Shown here: in pieces, positions 47,901 to 58,026 of the stretch
How positions within the stretch are numbered: the first letter of the stretch is position 1
How the letters are laid out: each line of letters opens with the position of its first letter
Assembly (NCBI RefSeq): GCF_910596095.1
Contig: NC_056540.1
Coordinates: 19,122,501-19,186,500, forward strand
Source of the DNA: Thunnus maccoyii
Taxonomy: Eukaryota > Chordata > Actinopteri > Scombriformes > Scombridae
DNA length: 64,000 nt
Direction: 5' to 3'
Made by a program: the position numbers and the translations under genes
Notes under the pieces: model-generated
Database searches by the model: none
What the model was told of the DNA's origin: nothing
Seen by the model: only the letters and a program-made list of their open reading frames with translations

Positions 47901-48890
47901 ACAAGTATTTCTACGTTCAAGGGGCCAAACTGGGACAAAAAGGTCTGTCTAGAGTGACTCTGCCAGGTGTTCTGAGAGAGGAGGCTGAAGAAAGGAGGCA
48001 CAGTATTCACTTGAGGGACCTGCTTCAAAGTGAAAGGAAAAGGACTTGTCTCATGGGCATAAGGTGTTGGGAAAGCACCTTCCTGTCCTTTGCTTCTAAC
48101 ATACACAGACTGGCTCTTCCACCTACCTATTGACACTAAACATCCGCATTCTCAGAGGATGATGAAAGGGGGGAAACTCACTAACTTGGTTTTTTTAACA
48201 CAGCTGGGAAGATTATGCAACAGCACTCAATGCATTTACCTTTAAAAAAAAAAAAGAAAAAGAAAGAGTGTGGGACGTGTAAGGGCTTGTACTGTATGGA
48301 GGTGGTTTAAACCATGGGTGGTGTGTTTTTATGACACGTTTCTTAACACACAAGCATGACATATAACCGTCTCATTCATACGTTAGTTAATAGCTTCAGT
48401 GCTCTAACTGCTCAGTCCCATTAATCCTGGTGAATTACATTTTTCACATTGCTCAGTCTAAGCTCTTTAGTGTGGTGTGGGCACTTGGCTCTGGGTTTTA
48501 CCTGTTGAGAAAAGCGTTGCCAAAAGCGTTGAGTTTGCGGAAGGGCTTCTTAGGGTCGACAACCAGAGCGTTACCCGGTATCACCCCGTCCTGTTCACCG
48601 TGCATCACCGCGATGAAAGAGTCTGTAGTCGGCTCGGGGCCAATCCGCATACCGGGGAAATCCTGCTCCATGAGGTGCCGGATGAATGTGGTTTTCCCGG
48701 TGGAGTACTGCCCCACCAGTAGGACCATTGGCTTGTTGTCGAAGTCGGCATCTTCCAGTGCTGGGGAGTGGAAGTCGTGGAAGCGATACGTGTCCTCCAG
48801 CGGGAACAGTTTGGTCCGGTACAGCCGCCGCAGCCCCTCCGACACGTTTTGAAACAGCTCCGGGTCCTTCTTCAAGTTTTTTCTGAACAT
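32970..48890 (-). CDS. ehd1: EH domain-containing protein 1
   Basis: This is a dynamin-like ATPase that tubulates recycling endosome membranes. Minus-strand exons 48890-48502, 42008-41911, 36477-36236, 35460-35290, 33995-33831 and 33503-32970 join in phase to 532 residues (human EHD1: 534). The P-loop GQYSTGKT is at 60-67, DTPG at 148-151 and NKAD at 214-217. The C-terminal EH domain runs from about 440 to 530, with [11 protein letters not shown] and an EF-hand loop at 484-495. The helical stretches that bind lipid are intact. The linker and tail ([27 protein letters not shown]) fit EHD1 better than EHD2, EHD3 or EHD4. The first residues are [11 protein letters not shown] rather than the usual MFSW start. 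The start ATG at 48888-48890 is the first Met of the open frame, and no earlier in-frame Met precedes the P-loop region. Introns 1 and 2 (6.5 and 5.4 kb) carry many repeats. Confidence 0.96.
34083..34395 (+). repeat. Dispersed repeat family D, copy 2
   Basis: Same family as 29515-29870, opposite orientation, in ehd1 intron 4. Shared blocks include cttcactgtgcaaaatgacg and gagcaggatttgtgacatta. Confidence 0.75.
37880..38060 (+). repeat. Purine-rich (GA) tract in an ehd1 intron
   Basis: Nearly all A and G on the plus strand, with imperfect GAGA and GACAGA units; a potential H-DNA or unwinding segment. The small minus-strand open frames over it are artefacts of this composition. Confidence 0.7.
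38491..38760 (+). repeat. Repeat family E, forward copy of an inverted pair
   Basis: Contains tttcttgccgagagttagat, aaatatgaagctagagccag, ggttagcttagcttgctac and aaacagctagcctggtttt, a well-known teleost interspersed repeat. It lies in ehd1 intron 2 and is paired with an inverted copy at 39545-39800. Confidence 0.8.
38860..39090 (+). repeat. LINE 3' tail fragment
   Basis: The run tgtgaagcactttggtgtaa followed by aagtgctttataaatgaaat and aaacttg is the usual 3' end of several fish non-LTR retrotransposons. It is inserted between the two arms of family E. Confidence 0.65.
39115..39510 (+). mobile_element. Non-LTR retrotransposon ORF C-terminal remnant
   Basis: Frame 39119-39340 encodes 73 residues ending at TGA, with no own start codon. 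Blocks [37 protein letters not shown] and [10 protein letters not shown] match the extreme C-terminus of fish retrotransposon polyproteins, as I recall them. The following bases, including ggaggtgtagggggttcatc and agtgaaacgctgaggaagg, look like that element's 3' untranslated region. It is a 5'-truncated dead copy; the exact clade is not determined. The overlapping minus-strand open frame is a shadow. Confidence 0.65.
39545..39800 (-). repeat. Repeat family E, inverted copy
   Basis: The reverse complement reads accgagaattagataagaag, agttacagccagcagcctgt and aaacagctagcctggatc, matching 38491-38760. Together the copies bracket the LINE pieces. Confidence 0.8.
40922..40960 (+). repeat. (GGT)n tract
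   Basis: A short run of GGT/GGTGGT units in an ehd1 intron; composition only. Confidence 0.75.
42399..42966 (+). repeat. Two head-to-tail copies of repeat family A
   Basis: The first copy, 42399-42690, opens gggctgcaactaaaggtt and closes ttgcagctctag. The second, 42691-42966, starts directly with attaatcgtttgatctataa and again closes in attaatt words. The second lacks the opening segment, so it is either a partial tandem duplication or a nested insertion. Lies in ehd1 intron 1. Confidence 0.75.
43925..44960. mobile_element. TIR element of about 1 kb with a nested smaller element
   Basis: The left end gtgttcaaaatcgcatacta and the right end, reverse-complemented (gtgtttggaatcacttagta, then acatactattc), are imperfect inverted termini. 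Both sides are rich in tagtatg/catacta words. No transposase frame is inside. At about 44560-44762 there is a second unit (accatagactgtaaatgc to tttttataaagtcta) that carries aaggcttcaaaacgcgagtc, itself a teleost repeat, apparently inserted later. Confidence 0.6.
47448..47707 (-). repeat. Repeat family A copy
   Basis: On the minus strand it opens agggctgcaactaaagatt and holds tggtctataaaatgtcataa and gggctttggg-type words in the expected order, closing with aatcgatt. Lies in ehd1 intron 1. Confidence 0.75.
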
Positions 48891-49300
48891 GATTTTTGCC
48901 CTTAGTTGACACCGGCTGTGTCAGTATCCCCCTTGAATAAGAAGTTTTTTTGGCTGAGTGGTGGTGGTGTGGATCCTCTCACACCGTCAGAGAGAAGAGT
49001 AGCTGCCCTGCCGTTAATGAAGCAATGGCTGGGCGAGGTCTTGGAAGTTTGTCCCACCTCCTCTTCGTTAGCTAGCCAGTCATTCGGGGAGGACTCCCTC
49101 TTCAGCTGACGTTGTCTTAATATTATATAGCCAGCTTCACTCTACCGTGAATACCGAGCTCTTGGCTGCTAGATATCGTCTAATGCTACACAATTACTGT
49201 ATTAATTCAACCGTCACAACTCTTTAGCTGTTAGCTGACTCGCTTAGCACCCGGCTGTCAGTTGGTGACCCGGCGGCGGCTATTTTTTTTCACCCTAGGA
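48891..49300 (-). promoter_or_regulatory. 5' leader and promoter zone of ehd1
   Basis: About 400 bp upstream of the ehd1 ATG is moderately CG-rich (cccggcggcggctattt near 49268) and lacks repeats, then ends abruptly at a TIR element at 49294. Transcription start sites cannot be placed from sequence alone. Confidence 0.4.
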
Positions 49301-49476
49301 TGGTGAAGTTAAGAATTGCCCTACTCTGCCTCTGATTGGCTTACCCTGATATCCTTACCCTATTTCTAACCAATCTCACCCCTCATGCCAAAATCTAACC
49401 AACCCCACCAACGATGGCATCGAGTACTAGCCAATCAAAAGCAGAGTAGGGCGGGTCATGACTTTGCCATCCTAGG
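49294..49476. mobile_element. Short TIR element (MITE-like) just upstream of ehd1
   Basis: The left terminus cctaggatggtgaagtta and gccctactctgcctctgatt mirror the right terminus, which reverse-complements to cctaggatggcaaagtcatg and gccctactctgcttttgatt. Arms are about 50 bp in a 183-bp element. It lies about 400 bp from the ehd1 start codon, so it may sit inside the promoter. Confidence 0.75.
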
Positions 49477-49529
49477 AAAAAACTGCCATACCGGCGAAGC
49501 ATAACCGAAACGGAAATACAACCTCGACC

Positions 49530-50460
49530 ATGCCAGCCAATTTCCCCCAGACAAGGAAATACATAATTATGGATTTGTTTATTACCACATTTAATCAAGA
49601 ATATCTTCATCCTAATTAAAAAATCTAGAAATAAACAAATCCGGAATATATTTGTAGAAAATAATATTCTCCCAATGCTAAACTTGATTGGAAAAAGGCC
49701 AATAGAGAGTATCAGACACATATTGTATTAAAGATTAAATGAAAGCGGTTTCATTTAAAAGTTTACATAGAATATATCCTGTAAATCAGGTTCTGAAAGG
49801 TTTAAACTGAATATTCATCATTCTTGTAATTTCTGTGGTCCAAACAAAGAAACAAACTTTCACTTATTTTTCCATTGTTTGTATTCCAAAATATTTTGGA
49901 TTGATATGCAGAACTTTCTATCTAGCAAAGCAGGTGCTTTATGGTAGTGATATTTTAATTCATTTTGAAAATAACTCAAGGGACAAACATGTTAGCTTTT
50001 TAAGCCAACTGTTTATAATTTTTGGCAAATTTCATATACGTAAAATGAAATGGACCAATAAAAAAATCAAACTTTACCTTATTTCTAATTGATATTAACC
50101 TCTATTGCAATTCTCTAGTCAAGCTGAAAAACAGAAAAGCAACAAAGACCCAAACAATATCTGAAACGTATAAAGTTATCAACTAATGTTATGTAGTTAC
50201 TTAGTTAGACTATTTAATTATTAATTTGCACCCATTTATTTATTTTTTTTTTCTTCCTCCTATGTATTATTTTGCTTTTATTGAATGTAAAAAGGTTCTT
50301 GCACAATCCCTTTACTGAATGATTTTTGGTTTTTTGTTATTTTTCATGTCATAACTGAATTTCCTGGCACTTTTGTTTCCTCTTTTTGTTATTTAAACTT
50401 GTTTTATATGTTACTATTGTTTGAGTTTGACTGTTGTCAATAAAGTTAAGGGGAAAAAGG
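49530..50460 (+). mobile_element. L1-type LINE ORF2 C-terminal fragment, degenerate
   Basis: Across shifting plus-strand frames the translation carries FKVLHRIYPVNQVL-like sequence, then a CNFCG/ETNFHLFFHC/FW Cys-His motif typical of the end of L1-clade ORF2, then a basic KMKWTNKK segment before a stop at 50090. At least two frameshifts and internal stops show it is dead. A 3' untranslated stretch ends with gtcaataaagttaagg near 50448. The overlapping minus-strand open frame at 49395-49721 is not real. Confidence 0.75.
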
Positions 50461-50548
50461 ATATACAGTGGTAGAGTAATGTTTCATACAGTCCCCCAGG
50501 AAGGAGTCCTATGAGAATTATGCAAGAATGCTACAGCATAATTAATCT

Positions 50549-50552
<4 letters not shown>

Positions 50553-50580
<28 letters not shown>

Positions 50581-50720
50581 TGCTATCTTGGCAAGGCCAA
50601 GTTTATTTGTACATTTGTACATTTCAACAACAAGGTCATTCAAAGTGCTTTACATAAAACATAAAAGGCATCAAGACAAAATGTAAAAAAAAATGCAAGA
50701 TAATACAAAAAGACATTTAA
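50553..50720 (-). repeat. A-run and reverse-oriented LINE 3' tail
   Basis: A run of about 28 A at 50553-50580 is followed by caagtttatttgtacatttg and caaagtgctttacataaaac. Reverse-complemented, this is the ending of a fish LINE (gtaaagcactttg, then acaaataaacttg). Confidence 0.6.
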
Positions 50721-51925
50721 ATATATTAACTATGAATTAGTTTACTATAATTCTACCTCTAAATTTTATACAACAAACCTGTTAGTCACCTCTTCCTGTA
50801 GGTGCAAATATATTTCCAGTGTAAAGTTAATTCTATTTTAATATCCAGGGTCAATCCTGCATCTTACTGTGTAACATATGACACTATCCAGTAATTTACA
50901 CTACTTATGTAAAGTATTTACTGGCACTATCATTGTACAGTGTATATTGAGTATATATAGAGTTAGAGTTAAAGATTGTGGATGTAGTTTAAGGCTCTAT
51001 TGCTCCATTGTAGGTTTTTATTCATATTTAGATACATTAATAGACATTTTTCAGTTTTGGAGTTTGTACTTTCAGTTTGAATTTAGACTTTTGAACCTCG
51101 GAAAAGTTTGACCTTTGACCTGTCCGTTTGTTTTGTGGACATCAACAGATTAAGGCCCATAAAGTGACCTCTTATTGTAGTGGTATGATCACTCATATAT
51201 TCATTGATATACTGTGTTTTTACATATGTGGATACAGTATCATGTGTTGTGCTTCCTTTTTGTTTTCCCTTGTGATGTAAGTAGTGTCTTGTTACTTTTA
51301 TATTCACATGTGGTTTTGGTTTTAATTTCAAATGTCACCATCAGACGCACACACATGATGTCGCCCACATGTAATGTCTGTTTCATTCTTATACTTTACA
51401 CAATTAATGCTGTGTATTTCTCAGAATGGGTGATTTTCACTCAGTTTTGGACTTTCCAGTTTCTGTTCTGGGACTTTTTATTCTGACACTGGACAGAAAA
51501 GAACAAGAACAACAGAACAAGAGACATCTGTTGACCTCTTATCACATTAATTCATGTATTAATTGTTATTGTATTGTAGATTATTTTATTTTTGTCCTTT
51601 GGGGCACCGTTATGTATATATGAGAGTATTGTATGTTTAATTTGTGTTTTGACATAGAGAGTGTATCGATGCAGTATCTTTATTTATCTTGCTTTCCTTT
51701 TCAGCCTCTATTCTCTCTAATGTCTGTAGTTTCTTGTAAGTCCATGTGGGTTGGGCACATTTGAGTGTGTGATGTTTGAATAAAAGTATTTATTCCTTCA
51801 TTCCCTCATACATTCATCTATCTCAGGGAAACTTCCAGCAACAAATTACCATTTACTGAAAATGCTGCTCTCATATTCATATGTAGTTTTAGTTTTGCTT
51901 CTAATTTAAGATAGCTATATCAAAT

Positions 51926-51928
<3 letters not shown>

Positions 51929-51996
<68 letters not shown>
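51929..51996 (+). repeat. Compound (CT)n(CA)n microsatellite
   Basis: About eighteen CT units pass directly into about fifteen CA units. Confidence 0.95.
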
Positions 51997-52002
<6 letters not shown>

Positions 52003-52090
52003 ATATATACAACATAATGATAAGCAAGGTGTCTTTAAAGGTCATCTCTGTTTTCTCTGTACAAACAGAATGATAAAGAAGCAGACAGAC

Positions 52091-52440
52091 TTTTTTTTTT
52101 TTTTTTAATTTTATTGCAATGAACAAACTACACAGAATTAAGCATTAAAATGGGACATAACAGGAAAAACCAACAACAAGTAGAATACGTTACTGTACAA
52201 AAAACACATTAGGATTCAAAAGTCAGATGTAGAGAGAGTCTCGACAGCTTTCCGATGAGAAGAGGTGTCCCTCCACAGATAACAGCAGCTCCACTGGAAG
52301 CCAGAGTTTTTCCATATGGAGATGCTGTTACAGCTGGTGAGACCCACAGAAACAGCACAGCTGACAGCACTTGTGGGAAAATATGAATGTGGTGGGATAC
52401 ATTTAATCACAGGATTGATGTACAGTATTCTGCCACTCAG
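52091..52440 (-). other. Possible minus-strand transcript end or A-tailed retrocopy
   Basis: On the minus strand aataaaatt is followed at once by a run of about 15 A (52092-52106). Upstream, a 50-60 residue open stretch (about 52216-52410) holds no family I recognise. The arrangement of signal then A-run resembles the 3' end of a processed retrocopy. Coding content is uncertain. Confidence 0.3.
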
Positions 52441-55349
52441 TGAGACAAAGAGAGGATGTTTAGTTCAAGTGTTTGGAAATATATATGATTTGTGAGGTTT
52501 GAATGTGAATATATAATAATAATATATGTTTATAATATATGTTTTTCTTTATGTAGTTAAGCTAAAATCATCATCATATCATCACTTATGTGTTATATGG
52601 TGTGCAGAAGCCAGATTTACAGGATTATTGCTATAATACATTATTATATTAAACTGGGAGATCCCTGCAGCTGTTTTAAATTAAGCATTTCATAATCCTT
52701 CATGCTTGAACTACAGTACAGGAAAAGTTTTACACATATATATATATAAAGTAATACTGCCCTCTTTTGGTCAGTAGGTGTTGTTGACTAAATCAAATCA
52801 TTTTACTGCAGATTTTATATCCAAGCCCTCATGATAATACCACCCACACCCAATAAATGGTCAGTAAAATATCACCTTCTATAGACTTGTGTCTTCTGAT
52901 CTTGGATTTTACTGCTTCTAAGATTATGTGTTGCCCTTATGACACCAATAAAAACCAGGGTCACGCACTGAGCGAATCAAAGTACATGTGCTAGGAGTCA
53001 AGGGGATGGCCAATCCCAGCAAATCAATTATAGCCTTTAGTCCATTGAAATTAATATTTTACATACAGGTATTGATATGGCTTTGAATGCGCATGCATCA
53101 TTTCACTGACTTGACCTCGTCTTATTGGTTTCCCAGAATCTCTCTTAACTTATCCTGACTGAGCTTTGACCCTTAACCCACTCCTTCTGGAAGAAAACAG
53201 AGTCATAAAGTAATTTAAGCATTGACTAAGTGACCTTCACCCCTATTGTCTCCTTCGACTTTGTTCACCCTGCTATATTTTTTCAAGAATCCCAGAACTA
53301 TGTTGAAGTTTGAATCAGAATGACTTTGTTCACGGTTTGAAGTACAAATCGGTAAGTCTAGACAGATAATCTGAGAAAGTTCTGGTCAATACTTGGAGAT
53401 TTGTTGACTCTTGTCCTATTTACTGGAGTTAGGTTGACTTCTGGTTACAAATCTAAGTAAAACCTGCACTGATTACTTTTACACCATAAACAGATCATAT
53501 ATTTCAACCATCTTTATGCTTCCCTTTGAAAATAGTTATCACGGTTTATGGACAAATGCCACAAAAACAAAGATTTTGAGGAGAGAGACTCTCTCCGTTA
53601 CAGAAATGAACAGAATTTTAATATCAAATCATGAAAAACTGATCTGAGTCCCATTAACAGCTGCGCAAATTAATTCCTTGCTGATTTGCAGAATGAAAAT
53701 GAGTTTATTGCTTCCGTGGCAACCAAAAAGTCCATCAGGAAGCATTTAGATCTTAATCTAACCCATTTAACCCACTTAATAAATGTCCTCAATAGCCATT
53801 TTGTGCTTCTCTTTGTAGCCATTTAGTTCTCTACAAATGAGGTTCTCTACAAAGGATTTTTATAGATTAAGGAAAATTAATTTACCTCCGGTGACTTGCT
53901 CAAGTTGCTTGCAGAGTCGGTGCACAGTTAATTTTTAATCAATAGTAAGGTACAAAAAAAAGCAAAAGGCATTAAAGGATAATCTTGGTTGAATATTATA
54001 TACTATTCTATATATCTTCACGAGTGTATGAGGTCAGTGTAAAGCAACTGATATAAGATGATTGAGTTCTAATTTTTAGTTAATTAGAAATGATTAAATG
54101 TATATAAAAAAATTCATACTCACCGAGGAAATACTGCGAACGAGGTTCAATTCTGCCAATAAGTCAGAAAAGAGGAAAACAGAAAGTTTGACCGAGCAAA
54201 GGTGCAACAAACAAATAGTTAATAGGAGAGAGAAACAGTTAGTGGTTGAGCTGAGGCAGGAGAGAGGTCAGAAAGAAGTGAGCAGGCTGAGAGAGAAGAG
54301 AGAGAAACTCCTGAATGACGGCTGCTTAAGACTGTGTGGGGGAGAGAAGAAATTAATCATTACACTTACTGTAAATATGTAACGAACCCAACCTGCCCAT
54401 AAAACTCAGCAAATTGCATCCTGCTCGAACACCCACAAACACACGAGGATGGGACACAATCATACAAGATGGAGAACCAATAAAAGACACCATCAGGCCT
54501 CAAAGTGCTTTGTCATCGCTTCCTCCCTCTATATCATTTTCCAGTAACTTTAGAGAGATATATGTATTAATGATTAAATGAAGACCATTAAAACACTAAA
54601 AGATCATTTTAAACCAGTGCTTCCTTCATAGATTATGAAAGATCCTTATCTGAAACAAGCTCTGTTTCTCTTAGTCTTGAAGTCACTTTGAATATTTTTC
54701 ACTACTAATGCAAAAAGATATATATCGCTATTTTGTGTGATTTATAAATTAGAGACAATTAATCACAGAAAATGAATTAAATAAAGCATAAGTGAAAGAA
54801 TACTTGCTTTTTCTTTCTTCCCTTTGATTAAACAAAGAACCTTGAACTTGTTTAAACCTGCACGTAATTTAGACTAAAGGTCCCTAAAAATCTGATATAA
54901 CTATCAAGACTTTTATGTTACTGAATCAGCAACATAATTTAAATTTTATGGTTACATTTGTCATAAGTGAATAACACATGTAGAGACAGATTCAGTCAGT
55001 CATACATTTGCAGTAACATCTTGACTTAATATGATTGATGCTCACTTGAAACTAAGTTGTAGTGTGTTATCGAGTATGTTTCACTTTGGTATATTTTTTG
55101 TCCCAGAAGAACTAACACTAAAAACAAGACAGTTTCATTTCTTTGTGAACAGACGTGTATCTGTATGTATCTTTCACCAAAATTTTATAATATTTATGAT
55201 GATACCTTTGTTAATCAATTACTACACAAGGGGTATGATTGCTTTCTCACACGTCACCGGTCAGTGAGGACAAGAAGAAGGTCATTATTAATCATTATGA
55301 AACTGAAAGGGTATCCTGATCTGCTCTGATAATGTACCATGGTAGCTCA

Positions 55350-55398
<49 letters not shown>
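55350..55398 (+). repeat. (TA)n microsatellite
   Basis: About 24 TA units, self-complementary and able to extrude a cruciform. Confidence 0.95.
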
Positions 55399-55401
<3 letters not shown>

Positions 55402-56002
55402 TTTGCTTTTGAAAAAATGAATACCATAACACTATGAATGGAATTATTCTCACTATTTGTACATGGTTCAACTGAGAAAATCCACAAAACTGTGGAAATA
55501 CAGAAATTTGTCTGAGAACAAAGAGTTTTACATTCACAATATTTTAATTTTGCCATGTTTCATTAATTTGGATGTGGTGAAAGCCCGATACATGCACATA
55601 CATTAATAAAATCTGACCATCTTTAATAGATACTGTATTCAAAATTTGACCACCACTATGTGTGTCGCTATACTTGCTTTAATATCACTGTAAAGAATCA
55701 AGTGACCTATTGTGAAATATTTGTACTTATTGTTATGTCCCATTTTAATGCTTGTACTGAAATATTTTCTTTGTAGAATAGAGAGGAGAGAGTTATAGCT
55801 GGATATATGAGATTATTCAGCAGCTACAGTGTGCATTATTGTTCATCAGAATCATCTTTTTTGACCAAGTATGTTTAAACACACACGGTTTCCAGTGGTT
55901 CTCAATGTCCCTACATACATATACATATACCGAAATATACAGAAGGCATACAGCTAAACACATTTTGTGCAGGCAGGTAGGTGGAAAAAGGTGTAAAAAA
56001 GA

Positions 56003-56063
56003 ATGTATGTATGTATGTATGTATGTATGTATGTATGTATGTATGTATGTATGTGTATATATA

Positions 56064-56108
<45 letters not shown>

Positions 56109-56135
56109 TTATGTGTATATGTATTGTATATATAT
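56003..56135 (+). repeat. Compound (ATGT)n(GT)n microsatellite
   Basis: About a dozen ATGT units (56003-56052), a short TATATATG bridge, then (GT)n at about 56070-56104 and degenerate TATG/TGTA words after it. Open frames of 100-136 residues on both strands here are repeat artefacts. Confidence 0.95.
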
Positions 56136-57194
56136 AAAAGAAAGAAAGAAAATAAAACCAATATACACATACACAACAATGGACAACAGCATACATACAA
56201 TGTCTATGTATGGTATGTACAGGTGTTTATATACACCTTGTATATATAAACGGGTGTACGGGTTTATATACAAAAATCCTTAAAAATTATATACAATCAA
56301 TGAATAATAAATAGAATGAACTATAAACTTAATATGTAACAATGATTGTACAAATATTGACCAAATACACAATAAAGAAAATAAAATCAGCAAGGTACAT
56401 ACATTAATTTGTTTTTCTGTTAATTTTATATTAAATTCCATTTGTTTTAGGTGAAATTTACCCATAGAAAGTATGAGGTTTATAATAAAATACAATATAG
56501 TTTACAAAATGATTCAAATCTTCTTGAATGTAGAATGTCTCTCCCCATAATTGCAACCAGTTTTATAGAAAAATAAACTTCTACATATGTGTCAAAAACT
56601 TAGTTGATAATGGATAATCATGAATTAAATACATAACTGTATACGTTTTGGATGTAAAGATAATAACTTTTAAATTAGCTGTGAAAATGTGAAAAGTTAA
56701 TCGCTTTTTTTCGTGTTCTGTTTGACCTATGTGGGATCCCGTACTGTTGAAGCGGTGCTGACTGATGTGTGAGTAGCTAACTAACATTGTCTTCTTCACT
56801 ATACTAGCTGCCGTTACCGTTAAAAAGAAGAAAATAACACTTGTGTGTGCGTTTACGTGTAACATACAAACACACATCGACAGCTATAGTGACAGAGAGT
56901 TTATAGGTGCTGCTGCGTGTTTTTATAAAGCTAAACCAGCGAGGCTTCACAGCTAGCTTTCGCAATTTGAACGTTAGCCACATGAATGCTAATTTTAGCT
57001 CTCAGCATAACGTTAGTAATAATAGTAAACAGCTACAATCAGCCGGCGGCGGTGAACAAGTATTTTGTCAGGCTGCGCGTCCAGGAAATGTGAAAACTTG
57101 TTCGCATTGTGTTTTATTCAGTTCACAATGTTACATGTAGCTCATGAGCTAAAGGAAAGTCATGAGCTGTTATATGTGTGGAGTTGAAGGACTG

Positions 57195-57845
57195 ATTCAC
57201 ATTTTTTCAAGTCTGCCTTAAAACAATAGTCAGGGGCCCAAATGAACATTGAAATAGGTTTTTCCTCATATAATCATTCCTCCTGTTCATACTGACCATT
57301 AGTAGATAGTTTCATAATGCAGTTACGATGTAGGTGATGGTGAACAAAATCCACAGTCCTCCTTCTGTGCAAAAATGTATTTAAAAGTTTATCTGATGCT
57401 AATTTGAAGCTTCAGCCGTCCAAATGAGTCAAATCAAGCGGATATCTTTCAATGCTAGTCTTTTTAGTGTCAAGGTCCCTCTTTTTGTTTCTATACTTCT
57501 ACTACAGCTCAACAGGGAAACATTGTCCGAGGAAACACAAAGAGGGAATTTGATGCTAAAAAGACTGTAAATGTGTCAGATATCCACTTGATATGACTAA
57601 CTCAGACTGCTGAAGCATCAGATAAGCTTCAGATAAACTTTTAAATGCATTTTTGCACAAAATGACTGTGTGGACACACTGTGGATTTGTCCCCCATCAC
57701 TTATATTTAAAGTGCATTTGAAGGGGATCTTTTAATAGTCCGTTTGAACAGGAGGAATAATAACAGCAAGGAAAACCTCTTTCAGTGCTCATATGGGCAC
57801 CTGATTGTTGTTTTAAGTCAGACTTGAAAAATTGTGAACCTGTCC
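57195..57845. repeat. Long palindromic fold-back element, about 310-bp arms
   Basis: The left arm, from attcacattttttcaagtct, and the right arm, reverse-complemented from ggttcacaatttttcaagtc, stay alignable to the centre. Paired landmarks are tattcctcctgttcaa versus cattcctcctgttcat, and tgcaaaaatgtatttaaaag versus tgcaaaaatgcatttaaaag. The turn is around 57497-57532. It is probably a palindromic non-autonomous transposon, about 180 bp before the first coding exon of ubxn1. Confidence 0.85.
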
Positions 57846-58026
57846 TTAAATAGGTGGGTAACCTCTCAATTTAAGTTGGATTGTAGCGTGCTGGATGCAT
57901 TATTATTGTCTTTGTGTGACTTACAATCTAATAACAGTGAGTAACAGTTGTGTAACAATATGCCAAAATGAAAATGAGATTAATTTCTTGTGGTATTAAA
58001 TTGCACAATCTGTGTTTCAGCTGAAG

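Larger units (their letters stand above)
50730..58020. other. Gene-poor stretch before ubxn1
   Basis: Over 7 kb without a supported coding exon. It is very AT-rich at 53000-55600. It contains microsatellites, a possible A-tailed minus-strand unit at 52091-52440 and a large palindrome at 57195-57845. The non-coding first exon of ubxn1 probably lies somewhere in 56750-57150, where CG content rises slightly, but I cannot place it. The 94-residue frame at 54098-54382 is Lys/Arg/Glu-rich with no family likeness. Confidence 0.5.

Noticed and set aside
54098-54382. A 94-residue Lys/Arg/Glu-rich open frame
   Set aside because: Composition follows the purine-rich DNA; no second exon, domain or conserved motif is visible.
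55817-56283. Several open frames of 80-136 residues on both strands
   Set aside because: All are translations of the ATGT and GT microsatellites and their flanks (runs of His-Thr, Cys-Val or Tyr-Ile).
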